DNA of 64,000 nucleotides, from NCBI GenBank assembly GCA_046259385.1, contig JBJYWI010000013.1:15491-79490 (forward strand), given 5' to 3'. Below, piece after piece: positions 8,567 to 16,852 of the stretch. The position numbers and the translations under genes were made by a program. How positions within the stretch are numbered: the first letter of the stretch is position 1; each line of letters begins with the position of its first letter. Source of the DNA: CAVWDI01 sp046259385. Its GTDB lineage: Bacteria > Chloroflexota > Anaerolineae > Anaerolineales > UBA4823. Below the pieces are notes generated by a model, which did not search any database, was not told the origin of the DNA, and was given only the letters and a program-made list of their open reading frames with translations.

Positions 8567-10369
8567 TTAACCATCCTCCGGATTCAACTCCCCAGTTGAT
8601 TCAAGTTTCCGGCTGTGCGATATTGCCAGATCGATAAAAACTGCTGCAGTCCAACCAAATGCCTCCGCAGCCTGTGGGGTTGGTTTGCCCGTATCCGCAT
8701 CATAATATTCATATATGCCCTGGTGACTCATTATCAGATCTAAGGTTTTTTCCGTAAGCTTGTCCGCAAGGTCATTTTCTCCAACCTGGCGCAGGGCTTC
8801 AACAAAAAAGTAATTTACATTTACCCAAACCGGACCCCGCCACATAGTTCCTGGTTCGAAATGCGGGTCGTTCCGGGCTACCGATGGTATTGCTATTTCA
8901 CCCCAGAATTCATCTTCATTTACTAGATGCTGTATCAGACGCTGATTGATATTTTCGGGCAGCTGGCCTGTCCACAACGGGTACAGATTAAACGGTGTTA
9001 TAACCGGAATCGGTTGGTTATTGTGGACAGCCCGAAATATACCGGTTTCTTCATCCCAGAAATCTTCTATCATCCGACGCACGATTGCATGTGACCTGCG
9101 GCGCCACATCTCCGCCTCCGCATCCATCCCAAGCGTTTCGGCGATTATCGCAAGCGAACCCATTTGCACACAAAGGTAAGTATTCAGGTCAGGCGATTCA
9201 ACCGGCATCCCATAATCCCACAATGGATTATCATCCAAACCGGATGAATAAGGATGATTATACTGCACCAATCCATCCACATCATCGTCGTTCATACTGA
9301 ACCACCAGGCGTTCCAGCGAACAAGTGGAACATAAATCTCCTTCAGAAAATTCAGATCTGGCGCGGTCTCGTGTAGTTTTAAGGCGGCCCAGGCTAATAT
9401 TGGCGGTTTTGTTACTTCTGCCAAAATCGGGTGGTCGATTTCTGAGATCACCCCATCATCATAGACAGCATCCGGAAGCATCCCATCCGGAAGTTGAAAT
9501 TCCAGCATGGCTCGTACCTGGTTCCGAGCAAGTTCCGGGTCAACATACCGGAATGCAAGTGCGTGCATAGCGCTGTCCCACAACCATAATCCTACATAAT
9601 TTACCTTCGAGGGCATCATTGCTTCATAAATAATGCTGCCTTGAGGTTGGATCAGGTTGTTTGCCATCACCCACCAGGCATAGGTGAACGTTCGTAAATA
9701 ACGATTTGCGACAACAGGCACCTGGTCAAACCAATCTTTCCAGCGCGACTCTGCAGATTCATATATCTTTGAAAAAGGAAGCACTTCGCTGCTTGCAGGA
9801 GATGATCCTCCGACAAAAATTGTTAAAGCACTATCTTCACCCGATTCCAGTGCCAATTTGACTGTATAACCGCCTCTTTCAGGGATGATTTTGTTTTCAA
9901 TAATCTCAGCATTCGTGTCATACAACAGGTTCCGAATAGATTTAAATTGACCGCCTGCTTCGGTGACCTTCCAGAACTGGGGTGAGACATGAAATCGCAT
10001 CCGGACCGTTCTTTGCGGGGGTAATCCCAGCGCGATCGTCTGGTTATCCTTGAAACAAAGGCCAAACTCACCAACTTCTGTTTTGAGATAAATGATGTGT
10101 GGATAATTTGTCGCCGCATACTCAATCACTTCGCCTTTCTCATCCAAAAAACAAAGATCATGGATAAACGGCGGTCGTTTAAGGTATGCTTCTATATCCG
10201 GTTCGAGGGAGATTAACCTCTCAGCCAACCGGATATATATATTGTTTTCATCCGGTTTTATGAATACCAGCAGGCGTGAACCCCGGTCGCTGAATGGCAC
10301 ACGGGTATAATCAAGCTGGTTTCTCAGTAAATTCAAACTAGGCGATGCAAGAAATTCATCCATAATCAT
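8567..10369 (-). CDS. GH63-like glycoside hydrolase (MGH1 / glucosylglycerate-hydrolase type)
   Basis: 600 residues: an N-terminal beta-sandwich domain (about 1-210) and an (alpha/alpha)6 barrel with GLWLWDSAMHALA, QLPDGMLPDAVYDDG and GTMWRGPVWVNVNYF, the pattern of mannosylglycerate/glucosylglycerate hydrolases and glycogen-debranching-like GH63 enzymes. The Asp in WLWDSA is the expected general acid. No signal peptide, so cytoplasmic. It starts at ATG 10369 or the ATG six bases on; a TATAAT sits directly in front and no Shine-Dalgarno is obvious. It is 13 bases after the 147-residue membrane protein and before the GT20 gene, consistent with turnover of the solute made by the operon. A role in trehalose or glycogen breakdown is possible. 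Confidence 0.74.
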   Translation of the reverse strand: MIMDEFLASPSLNLLRNQLDYTRVPFSDRGSRLLVFIKPDENNIYIRLAERLISLEPDIEAYLKRPPFIHDLCFLDEKGEVIEYAATNYPHIIYLKTEVGEFGLCFKDNQTIALGLPPQRTVRMRFHVSPQFWKVTEAGGQFKSIRNLLYDTNAEIIENKIIPERGGYTVKLALESGEDSALTIFVGGSSPASSEVLPFSKIYESAESRWKDWFDQVPVVANRYLRTFTYAWWVMANNLIQPQGSIIYEAMMPSKVNYVGLWLWDSAMHALAFRYVDPELARNQVRAMLEFQLPDGMLPDAVYDDGVISEIDHPILAEVTKPPILAWAALKLHETAPDLNFLKEIYVPLVRWNAWWFSMNDDDVDGLVQYNHPYSSGLDDNPLWDYGMPVESPDLNTYLCVQMGSLAIIAETLGMDAEAEMWRRRSHAIVRRMIEDFWDEETGIFRAVHNNQPIPVITPFNLYPLWTGQLPENINQRLIQHLVNEDEFWGEIAIPSVARNDPHFEPGTMWRGPVWVNVNYFFVEALRQVGENDLADKLTEKTLDLIMSHQGIYEYYDADTGKPTPQAAEAFGWTAAVFIDLAISHSRKLESTGELNPEDG

Positions 10370-10382
10370 TATTATAGCAATT

Positions 10383-10826
10383 TTATGAACCTATCCGGTT
10401 ACTCCCTTCCGCCAATTCCAGGCGCGTACGCGTAACCAGAACCGCCATAATCAACAACGCTAAACCGAGACTGTCAAAAACAATAAAACGCGAGAGCGAA
10501 TTTTGAAGCACGCCATACCCTGAAGGCAAAGACAGATAAATTAATGTTTCGCCGAAAACTCCTATGGACTGCATAATAAGGGCTTCATAAAGTGAAATCC
10601 GGTTTTTCACCGGATCAAGCACAGCCACAAAATAAGGCACATTCCACATCAGGAACAGCAACCCAATCCCGCGCACTGCTGTTATACCTTCAACACCGTT
10701 CAATTGAAAACCCGGCGTGTATTTTCCGGGCTGCCATAGAAACAAAACAGCTGATTGCACATTCATAATAGAAACCGCCCCGATAAGTAACCGCCCGATC
10801 CAGCTTGAAATTCTCGCTCCCTTCAT
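10383..10826 (-). CDS. Hypothetical four-helix membrane protein, first gene of the glycoside operon
   Basis: 147 residues with four predicted hydrophobic segments (about 10-30, 50-70, 85-102 and 115-135) and short polar loops. I do not recognise the family. ATG at 10826 is preceded by AAAGGAAA at about 10 bases. It lies 13 bases upstream of the hydrolase on the same strand, so it is probably the first gene of the operon that runs down to 5007. It may sense or move something related to the solute, but nothing in the sequence shows this. Confidence 0.6.
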   Translation of the reverse strand: MKGARISSWIGRLLIGAVSIMNVQSAVLFLWQPGKYTPGFQLNGVEGITAVRGIGLLFLMWNVPYFVAVLDPVKNRISLYEALIMQSIGVFGETLIYLSLPSGYGVLQNSLSRFIVFDSLGLALLIMAVLVTRTRLELAEGSNRIGS

Positions 10827-11108
10827 TGTTTAAGTTTCCTTTCGCAAGCAATTTACTAAATTGGTAATGAATGCAATTTAAACCGTTATTGGTCAAACTC
10901 AACGGCTTTCTTTTTCAACGCAAATACTTCTACCATATCGGACACATTTTAAACGTTTTTCAGGATCCTGTTATCAGGTTTGTCAAAAAGCAACTCCTGA
11001 TACAAATTGACCGGGGCTAATCTGGATGATATGATTAGGTTCGATCTGAAATAAATGGTGATGCCTGGCATTACTCGGAAATTCTCCACGTTTTTCTATT
11101 CTTGACAC
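10827..11108. promoter_or_regulatory. Divergent intergenic region between the glycoside operon and heparinase
   Basis: 282 bases with no gene. It must hold the promoters for both directions. An imperfect inverted repeat (TATCAGG ... CCTGATA, about 10972-11005, spacer near 20) is the only symmetric element I see, and could be an operator, but the evidence is weak. No convincing -35/-10 pair is visible on either strand. Confidence 0.3.
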
Positions 11109-13214
11109 ATGTCCCGGATCGCGACCGTATATAAAGCTTTAAAAGAACTTGGACCACAACAGGTCGGTTTATATGCCTGGTACCAGCTGGGACTGCACAG
11201 CGGTTATTTCAACAGGGTAACAGATTCCGCATTGCGAAAATCCCGGACTCATCCGGAAAACCAGTCCTTTAAACCGGTCATAAATCCTCCTGGGCAGGAC
11301 AAGTTAATTTCCCTTTTGGGGGAAAGCGGAATGTCCCAGTTGTTTACCGAAGCAGATCAAATTGCCGCTGGAAATGTGCGTTTGTTTGGTGCTGATCTTG
11401 CGCCCCTGAAGCTATCCTTCGATGAGCCGCTGAAGCCATGGACGATGTATGAAATCAATCCTGAGCTTTTAAATAAGCTTATCGGCGATGATGGTGATAT
11501 TAAATATCTCTGGGAACCGGCTCGCTTTGGCTGGGCTTTTACCCTTGCGAGGGCATATTATCTGAGCGGAAATGAGCGTTACCCGAAAGCGTTCTGGAAG
11601 ATCAGCGAGGGATTTCTCGAAAATAACCCTCCTTACCAGGGTCCATTCTGGACATCCGCTCAGGAAGTCGCATTGAGATTAATTGCGCTTGTGTTTGCCC
11701 TTCAAATCTTCTGGGATGCTGCGGAGACCACTCTTGAAAGGAAAGGGAAGCTGCTGGAGGCAGTCAGCATACACGCCGCCCGCATCCCCGCGACACTCGC
11801 CTACGCACGCGCTCAGAACAACAATCACCTGCTGAGCGAAGCAGCTGGACTGATAACTGCTGGTACTGCTCTACCGGAACATCCACAGTCTGATAAGTGG
11901 AAAATTCTTGGCTGGCGCCTGATCAATGCAGGCTTCGAAGTGCAAATCAGCGACGACGGATCCTATATCCAGCACAGCGCCAACTACCACCGGCTTATGC
12001 TGCAAATTGCTCTTTGGGCAAAACGCCTCTCAATATCCGCGCCCGACCCCAGATATGGGCTCTCCCATGAGAGCCTTCAAAGGCTGGGCAGCGCGTCGCG
12101 CTGGCTTGGCACCCTTCTGGACCGGAAAAGCGGGATGGTGCCTAACCTTGGTCCCAATGACGGCGCATATTTCCTACCTCTCACAAATTGCCCATTCGAA
12201 GATTACCGCCCTGTCATTCAGGCAGCCTGCTGTAGTTTTCTTGGGGAACGAGCGTTGCCTCCCGGCTTGTGGGATGAATTACATCTATGGATTGGAAACA
12301 GCGTTCCCGTATACAATAAAACCAAAGAGAATTTTTCAGACATCTCAATTTCATCTGTCCGCCCGCCGCATATGCTTCAAATCCCATCTCATGATTCCTG
12401 GGCATTTATGAGGGTTGCCCATTTCAACGACCGTCCAGGACACTCTGACCAGCTGCATGTCGACATCTGGTGGCAGGGGTTAAACATAGCTCAGGATGCT
12501 GGCTCATATCGTTACAACGCTCCCCCTCCCTGGGATAATGCATTAGCGAGCACCGACGTGCATAACACATTGACGGTCAATGATTGCGACCAGATGAACC
12601 GGGCCGGACGCTTTTTATACCTGGATTGGGCTCAATCACATTTGTTAAAGCATGAAAGGGACCGAAACGGAAAATGGGAGCAGGTGATAGCCCAGCATGT
12701 CGGCTACAACCGCCTTGGGGTCACACACAGACGCACCCTGACTGCCCGCGATGATGGAACTTGGCGCATTGAGGATATGGTTTTCTCCAGCGATCAGAGC
12801 CTGGAAAATAGGAACGCACCGTTCACAATTGCACTGCAGTGGTTGCTCCCAGACTGGCCCTGGGAGGTCCTTGATTCTGATGCTTATCATCCCGAGGAAA
12901 ACCCTGAACATCCGATCGATTCAGATCCGCACGGGATTCCCGCCGACTGGTGGAAATTCGGTCTCAATCTGCTCTCGCCCAAAGGTCCTATTCAACTCTT
13001 TGTCTCTGCCGAAAAAAAGGAACCCCTGCCAGCGGTTCAAATTGTCCGGGCTGGAGAACTGGTTCACGGGCATGGCGAAGTCTCTCCTACATGGGGCTGG
13101 GTATCTCCCACGTATGGACTAAAAACACCTGGATTATCGCTGCGTATAAAACAAACGATAGAGCTTCCCCTAAATTTAACCAGCCTTTGGGTCCTGCCTG
13201 AGCTGGAAGATTGA
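11109..13214 (+). CDS. Heparinase II/III family protein (uronate polysaccharide lyase-like)
   Basis: 701 residues. The N-terminal half is an alpha-helical toroid with FGWAFTLARAYYLSGN, NNNHLLSEAAGL and the active-site segment SDDGSYIQHSANYHRL (with Tyr and His). The C-terminal half is a beta-sandwich with GHSDQLHVDIWWQGLNIAQDAGSY and STDVHNTLTVN, the region holding the catalytic or metal-binding His of the family. Relatives cleave glycosaminoglycans or alginate, but bacterial exopolysaccharide loci carry versions whose substrate is their own glycan. No signal peptide is seen, suggesting cytoplasmic action or an unconventional location. The GT4 gene follows directly with no gap after the stop, so the two form an operon. 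Confidence 0.8.
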   Translation: MSRIATVYKALKELGPQQVGLYAWYQLGLHSGYFNRVTDSALRKSRTHPENQSFKPVINPPGQDKLISLLGESGMSQLFTEADQIAAGNVRLFGADLAPLKLSFDEPLKPWTMYEINPELLNKLIGDDGDIKYLWEPARFGWAFTLARAYYLSGNERYPKAFWKISEGFLENNPPYQGPFWTSAQEVALRLIALVFALQIFWDAAETTLERKGKLLEAVSIHAARIPATLAYARAQNNNHLLSEAAGLITAGTALPEHPQSDKWKILGWRLINAGFEVQISDDGSYIQHSANYHRLMLQIALWAKRLSISAPDPRYGLSHESLQRLGSASRWLGTLLDRKSGMVPNLGPNDGAYFLPLTNCPFEDYRPVIQAACCSFLGERALPPGLWDELHLWIGNSVPVYNKTKENFSDISISSVRPPHMLQIPSHDSWAFMRVAHFNDRPGHSDQLHVDIWWQGLNIAQDAGSYRYNAPPPWDNALASTDVHNTLTVNDCDQMNRAGRFLYLDWAQSHLLKHERDRNGKWEQVIAQHVGYNRLGVTHRRTLTARDDGTWRIEDMVFSSDQSLENRNAPFTIALQWLLPDWPWEVLDSDAYHPEENPEHPIDSDPHGIPADWWKFGLNLLSPKGPIQLFVSAEKKEPLPAVQIVRAGELVHGHGEVSPTWGWVSPTYGLKTPGLSLRIKQTIELPLNLTSLWVLPELED

Positions 13215-14435
13215 ATGCACATCCTCCTTATCCACCAAGCCTTTGTCGCCCTGGACGAGCCGGGCGGCACCCGTCATTATGAATTGGCCCGCTACCTGGC
13301 TGAGCGTGGTCACCGTGTAACCGTCATAGCAAGCGAAGTCAGTTATCTAACTGGCAGACGAGAAAATACAGATTCAAAAACTGAATTGTTCGAAAATGGC
13401 GGCAGAATCCAGATCCTGCGAACATACACCTATCCCGCCCTGCACCGCAGCTTTTTTCACCGTTTGCTCAGTTTCTTCAGCTTTATGCTGTTTTCGTTTC
13501 TTGATGGGGTTAAGGTCAAAAATCTAGATCTGATTTGGGGCACTTCGCCACCAATTTTTCAGGGGGTAACTGCCTTATCCCTGGCGCGATTAAAACGGGT
13601 GCCTTTCCTGTTCGAGGTGCGCGATCTGTGGCCTGCGTTTGCCGTGCAGGTCGGAGTACTGCGCCAGCCAGCTCTGATACGCGCCTCGCAATGGCTGGAA
13701 AAAACGCTGTACCGCAGTGCGGACCAGTTAGTCGTCAATTCCCCCGGTTTCCTATCCCACGTCAAAGAGCGCGGCGGAAGGAATGTGAAACTGGTGCCTA
13801 ACGGCACCGATATCGAAATGTTCAGCCCACATATTGAAGGAGCTGATTTCCGCGCTGCCCACAACCTAGCGGACAAGTTTGTGGTTCTTTATGCCGGCGC
13901 ACACGGCTTGTCCAATGACCTCGGTATCCTACTCGAATCTGCGAGGCTCCTTTCGCAACGACCCGATGTCCAATTTGTTCTGCTGGGAGATGGCAAAGAG
14001 AAACCAAATCTGGTTGAGCAGTCGCGTAAACTGGGGCTGAAAAATACGCTCTTCCTGCCTGCATGTCCAAAATCTCGCATTGCGCAAGCTGTAGCCGCCG
14101 CAAATGCCTGTGTGGCAATCTTAAAACCTGTTCCGCTTTACGCAACGGTTTACCCGAACAAGGTTTTTGACTACATGGCGGCTGGAAAACCAGTGATTCT
14201 GGCTATTGATGGGGTTATCAGGTCAGCAGTAGAAGAAGCCGGCGCTGGGATATTCGTCCAACCGGGAGATCCGGTCGCACTGGCTCAGGCTGTCGAATCG
14301 TTGGCTGATGATCCGCAGCAAACTAGGCGCATGGGCGAAAGCGGACGAGAATATGTGGTCAAGCACTTCAACCGGGTTGATCTCGCTGAAACACTTAACC
14401 AGCTCATCACCCGGATGGTCACGGGTGGAGTCTGA
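13215..14435 (+). CDS. Glycosyltransferase family 4 (exopolysaccharide type, WbuB-like)
   Basis: 406 residues with the GT-B fold: HQAFVALDEPGGTRHYELARYL at the start, VRDLWPAFA in the middle and YPNKVFDYMAAGKPVI in the C-terminal donor domain. This pattern matches GT4 enzymes of O-antigen and capsule synthesis that transfer a sugar, often N-acetylfucosamine-like, to a lipid-linked acceptor. The ATG follows immediately after the heparinase stop codon, so translation is probably coupled. Together with the heparinase and the bi-domain dehydrogenase at 2673 it suggests an exopolysaccharide or glycan locus. The donor and acceptor are unknown. Confidence 0.8.
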   Translation: MHILLIHQAFVALDEPGGTRHYELARYLAERGHRVTVIASEVSYLTGRRENTDSKTELFENGGRIQILRTYTYPALHRSFFHRLLSFFSFMLFSFLDGVKVKNLDLIWGTSPPIFQGVTALSLARLKRVPFLFEVRDLWPAFAVQVGVLRQPALIRASQWLEKTLYRSADQLVVNSPGFLSHVKERGGRNVKLVPNGTDIEMFSPHIEGADFRAAHNLADKFVVLYAGAHGLSNDLGILLESARLLSQRPDVQFVLLGDGKEKPNLVEQSRKLGLKNTLFLPACPKSRIAQAVAAANACVAILKPVPLYATVYPNKVFDYMAAGKPVILAIDGVIRSAVEEAGAGIFVQPGDPVALAQAVESLADDPQQTRRMGESGREYVVKHFNRVDLAETLNQLITRMVTGGV

Positions 14436-14483
14436 TCCAATTTCGATTTTGTTTTAATTTCTGGGGGTCTTACAGCTGGAAAA

Positions 14484-15578
14484 TTATCCCTGCGCTTCGA
14501 TTTCGGATATGGGCCAATTTGGAACCACGTCCATATCCAACCCATCCCGGAACCCATTAATCATCCTGAAATATCCAGCCCCGGCAACCATGGCGGCGTT
14601 ATCTGTGCACAAATAGATGGGCGGAATTTGGACAGGGCAGGGAGCCTGGAGTTGTATTGCTCTCCGCAGCGCCTGGTTTGCTGAAACCCCGCCGGCTACA
14701 AGAATTTCCTTTGCATTAAATTCTTCCGCGGCTTTTACAGTTTTGCCAACTAAGACTTCAACCACTGCTGCTTGAAAACTTGCCGCAAGATCGGATACAG
14801 GAAGCAAACGCCCTTCCTCCTGAATGGACTGCACATGCCTTAATACTGCCGTTTTTAATCCGCTGAATGAAAAATTCCAGCTGTCCCCTAACCATGCTCG
14901 GGGAAAATTGAACGCTTCCGGATTGCCGCCCTGAGATTCTTCCTGTATCGCTGGACCTCCGGGGTAGCCCAGGCCAAGCAAACGGGCGACCTTATCAAAA
15001 GCCTCCCCGGCTGCATCATCCAGGGTTCCCCCCAGGCGTTCATATTGCAGGTGGTCTTGCATAAGCACCAGTTCAGTGTGCCCACCGGACACAATCAACG
15101 CTACCAGTGGAAATTTAGGATCTTTCTCCCTGGCAAATTTCTGCCCCCGGCTATCCCCTGCATATGACCGCTCGAGCCAGGCTGAGTAAATATGGGCTTC
15201 CAGATGATTTATGCCAACCAGGGGAACCCCGGCGCCCATCGCCATTCCCTTTGCCATATTCATTCCAACTACCAGCGAACCAGGCAGGCCTGGTCCGCGG
15301 GTAACTGCGATCCCGTCTACTTCTCCCAGGTTAAGATGCGCTTCCTCAAGCGCTGAATCTACAATTGCCGATATCGTCAGGATATGCTGTCGAGAGGCAA
15401 CCTCCGGGAACACTCCGCCAAATTTAGCATGCAGTTCAACCTGTGATGCAACTGCGTTTGACAGGATTATTCTTCCATTCTCGACAACCGCTGCCGCTGT
15501 TTCATCACAGGAGGTCTCAATCCCAAGAATCCTGGCAATCTGCTTGGGTTCTGGGAACAGGCGCTGCTGTAGGTCCAT
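14484..15578 (-). CDS. tsaD: tRNA N6-adenosine threonylcarbamoyltransferase TsaD
   Basis: 364 residues, the normal size. Catalyses transfer of the threonylcarbamoyl group to A37 of tRNAs reading ANN codons, with TsaB and TsaE in bacteria. It has ILGIETSCDETAAAVV at the N-terminus, the metal-binding HLEAH (in GINHLEAHIYSAW), the ALIVSGGHTELV segment and VAGGVSANQALR near the C-terminus. ATG at 15578 has AGGGA about seven bases upstream. It follows the M24 peptidase by 17 bases and is the last gene of an operon that probably starts at 18597. Confidence 0.95.
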   Translation of the reverse strand: MDLQQRLFPEPKQIARILGIETSCDETAAAVVENGRIILSNAVASQVELHAKFGGVFPEVASRQHILTISAIVDSALEEAHLNLGEVDGIAVTRGPGLPGSLVVGMNMAKGMAMGAGVPLVGINHLEAHIYSAWLERSYAGDSRGQKFAREKDPKFPLVALIVSGGHTELVLMQDHLQYERLGGTLDDAAGEAFDKVARLLGLGYPGGPAIQEESQGGNPEAFNFPRAWLGDSWNFSFSGLKTAVLRHVQSIQEEGRLLPVSDLAASFQAAVVEVLVGKTVKAAEEFNAKEILVAGGVSANQALRRAIQLQAPCPVQIPPIYLCTDNAAMVAGAGYFRMINGFRDGLDMDVVPNWPISEIEAQG

Positions 15579-15595
15579 ACAATTATCCCTATTCT

Positions 15596-16846
15596 CTATT
15601 CACCAAAATTGTACCCCTTAACCGGAAGCACGAAATCCATTGGGTAATCAACTAGAACCTCTATCTCACCATCCGGGCGAATCCAGACGGTGTCTTCCAG
15701 CCGCACTCCCATACCTCGCTCCGGGTAATATAAACCGGGTTCAATGGTTACGACCGAACCGGGCAGTAATTTATGCTTGTTTGTGCTGACTGCGCTGAAC
15801 CAGGGGTATTCGTGCACATGCAGTCCAAGCCCATGTCCCAGACTGTGGACGTAGCCGTCCTTTGTTCCGGGCACACTCCGTATGGTGGAATGACCCTGCT
15901 GTTCAAACAGTTCGCATACCCGCTCCTGGTACAGTCTGCAATACTCTCCCATTTGCAGCTCACCTGTCACAGTTTGATACACAGAAAACACGTCCGCATA
16001 CAACCGCTGGGCTTCCTTAGAAGCGTAACCCAGGCACCAGGTGCGGGTGAAGTCGAAATAATAGCCTCCCCCTGCTTCACACGGAAAGATATCAAACACA
16101 ATAGTCTCACCCAGCCGGAGCACATCTTCAAGATCACCGGTGCTGTGTGGCACGCCGGCATCTCCACCCTGGGCAAAAATAAATCCTTCCGGCAATTCCG
16201 CTCCGTTCTCTGCAACCCACAATCTGATTTGGTTTTTAACGTCGCCAATGGTCAAAAATGCGCCGTCTTCATTTAGAAGCGCACCATCTCGAACCTCTCG
16301 GGTGGTTAAGAAGTCCGCCGTCTTGTGTACAACATCTACTGTTATCATGCCCATTCGCCGGATGCGATCAATCTCGTCGTGATCCTTGGTGGACATCGCC
16401 TTGAGCAAAATCTCGCCGGCTTCTTTTCCATCAAATGAAATCTCCGGAAACTGCTCCCGAAGTTCTGAAAACACCGCATAAGCGGTGCCTGCGTCGCGCA
16501 TACCAGCAACAGCTACACGTCCTGCCTCGAGGCCAGCATGTTTGAAGATCCGCTGGTATTTTTCCACCTCGGTTCTGATTGGATCCCCGCCCCCGATTCG
16601 CCGTATCTCATCCAGTCCAATGTCGGTCAGATCGATCGTCTTTAGCCCGGTTTTTGCTGCTTCATCCCGTTCCATTGGATAATGAAACAGCGATGGTTCA
16701 GCACCGGGCTTGACTATCAGATCGGCGCTGTTTAAATAGGCTCCGCCAGTCAGGTAAACCATTCCCGGGTTGTGCTGTCCGGAACCGGTGATCAGCAGCG
16801 CGTCAACTCCGCTTTTTGCCATCAATCTCTCAATATCTGTTTTCAT
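15596..16846 (-). CDS. M24 family metallopeptidase (Xaa-Pro aminopeptidase/creatinase fold)
   Basis: 416 residues. The pita-bread catalytic domain is at about 165-410 with the metal ligands in VFDIFPCEAGGGYYFDFTRTW (Asp pair region), SLGHGLGLHVHEYPW (His) and the glutamates of TIEPGLYY and VRLEDTVWI. The N-terminal creatinase-like domain is present. It removes N-terminal residues next to proline, or may act on another amide substrate, in the cytoplasm. It starts six bases after the selA stop without a strong Shine-Dalgarno, so coupled translation is likely. Next to selA and tsaD, this looks like a general housekeeping block. Confidence 0.85.
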   Translation of the reverse strand: MKTDIERLMAKSGVDALLITGSGQHNPGMVYLTGGAYLNSADLIVKPGAEPSLFHYPMERDEAAKTGLKTIDLTDIGLDEIRRIGGGDPIRTEVEKYQRIFKHAGLEAGRVAVAGMRDAGTAYAVFSELREQFPEISFDGKEAGEILLKAMSTKDHDEIDRIRRMGMITVDVVHKTADFLTTREVRDGALLNEDGAFLTIGDVKNQIRLWVAENGAELPEGFIFAQGGDAGVPHSTGDLEDVLRLGETIVFDIFPCEAGGGYYFDFTRTWCLGYASKEAQRLYADVFSVYQTVTGELQMGEYCRLYQERVCELFEQQGHSTIRSVPGTKDGYVHSLGHGLGLHVHEYPWFSAVSTNKHKLLPGSVVTIEPGLYYPERGMGVRLEDTVWIRPDGEIEVLVDYPMDFVLPVKGYNFGE

Positions 16847-16852
16847 TTCTGT

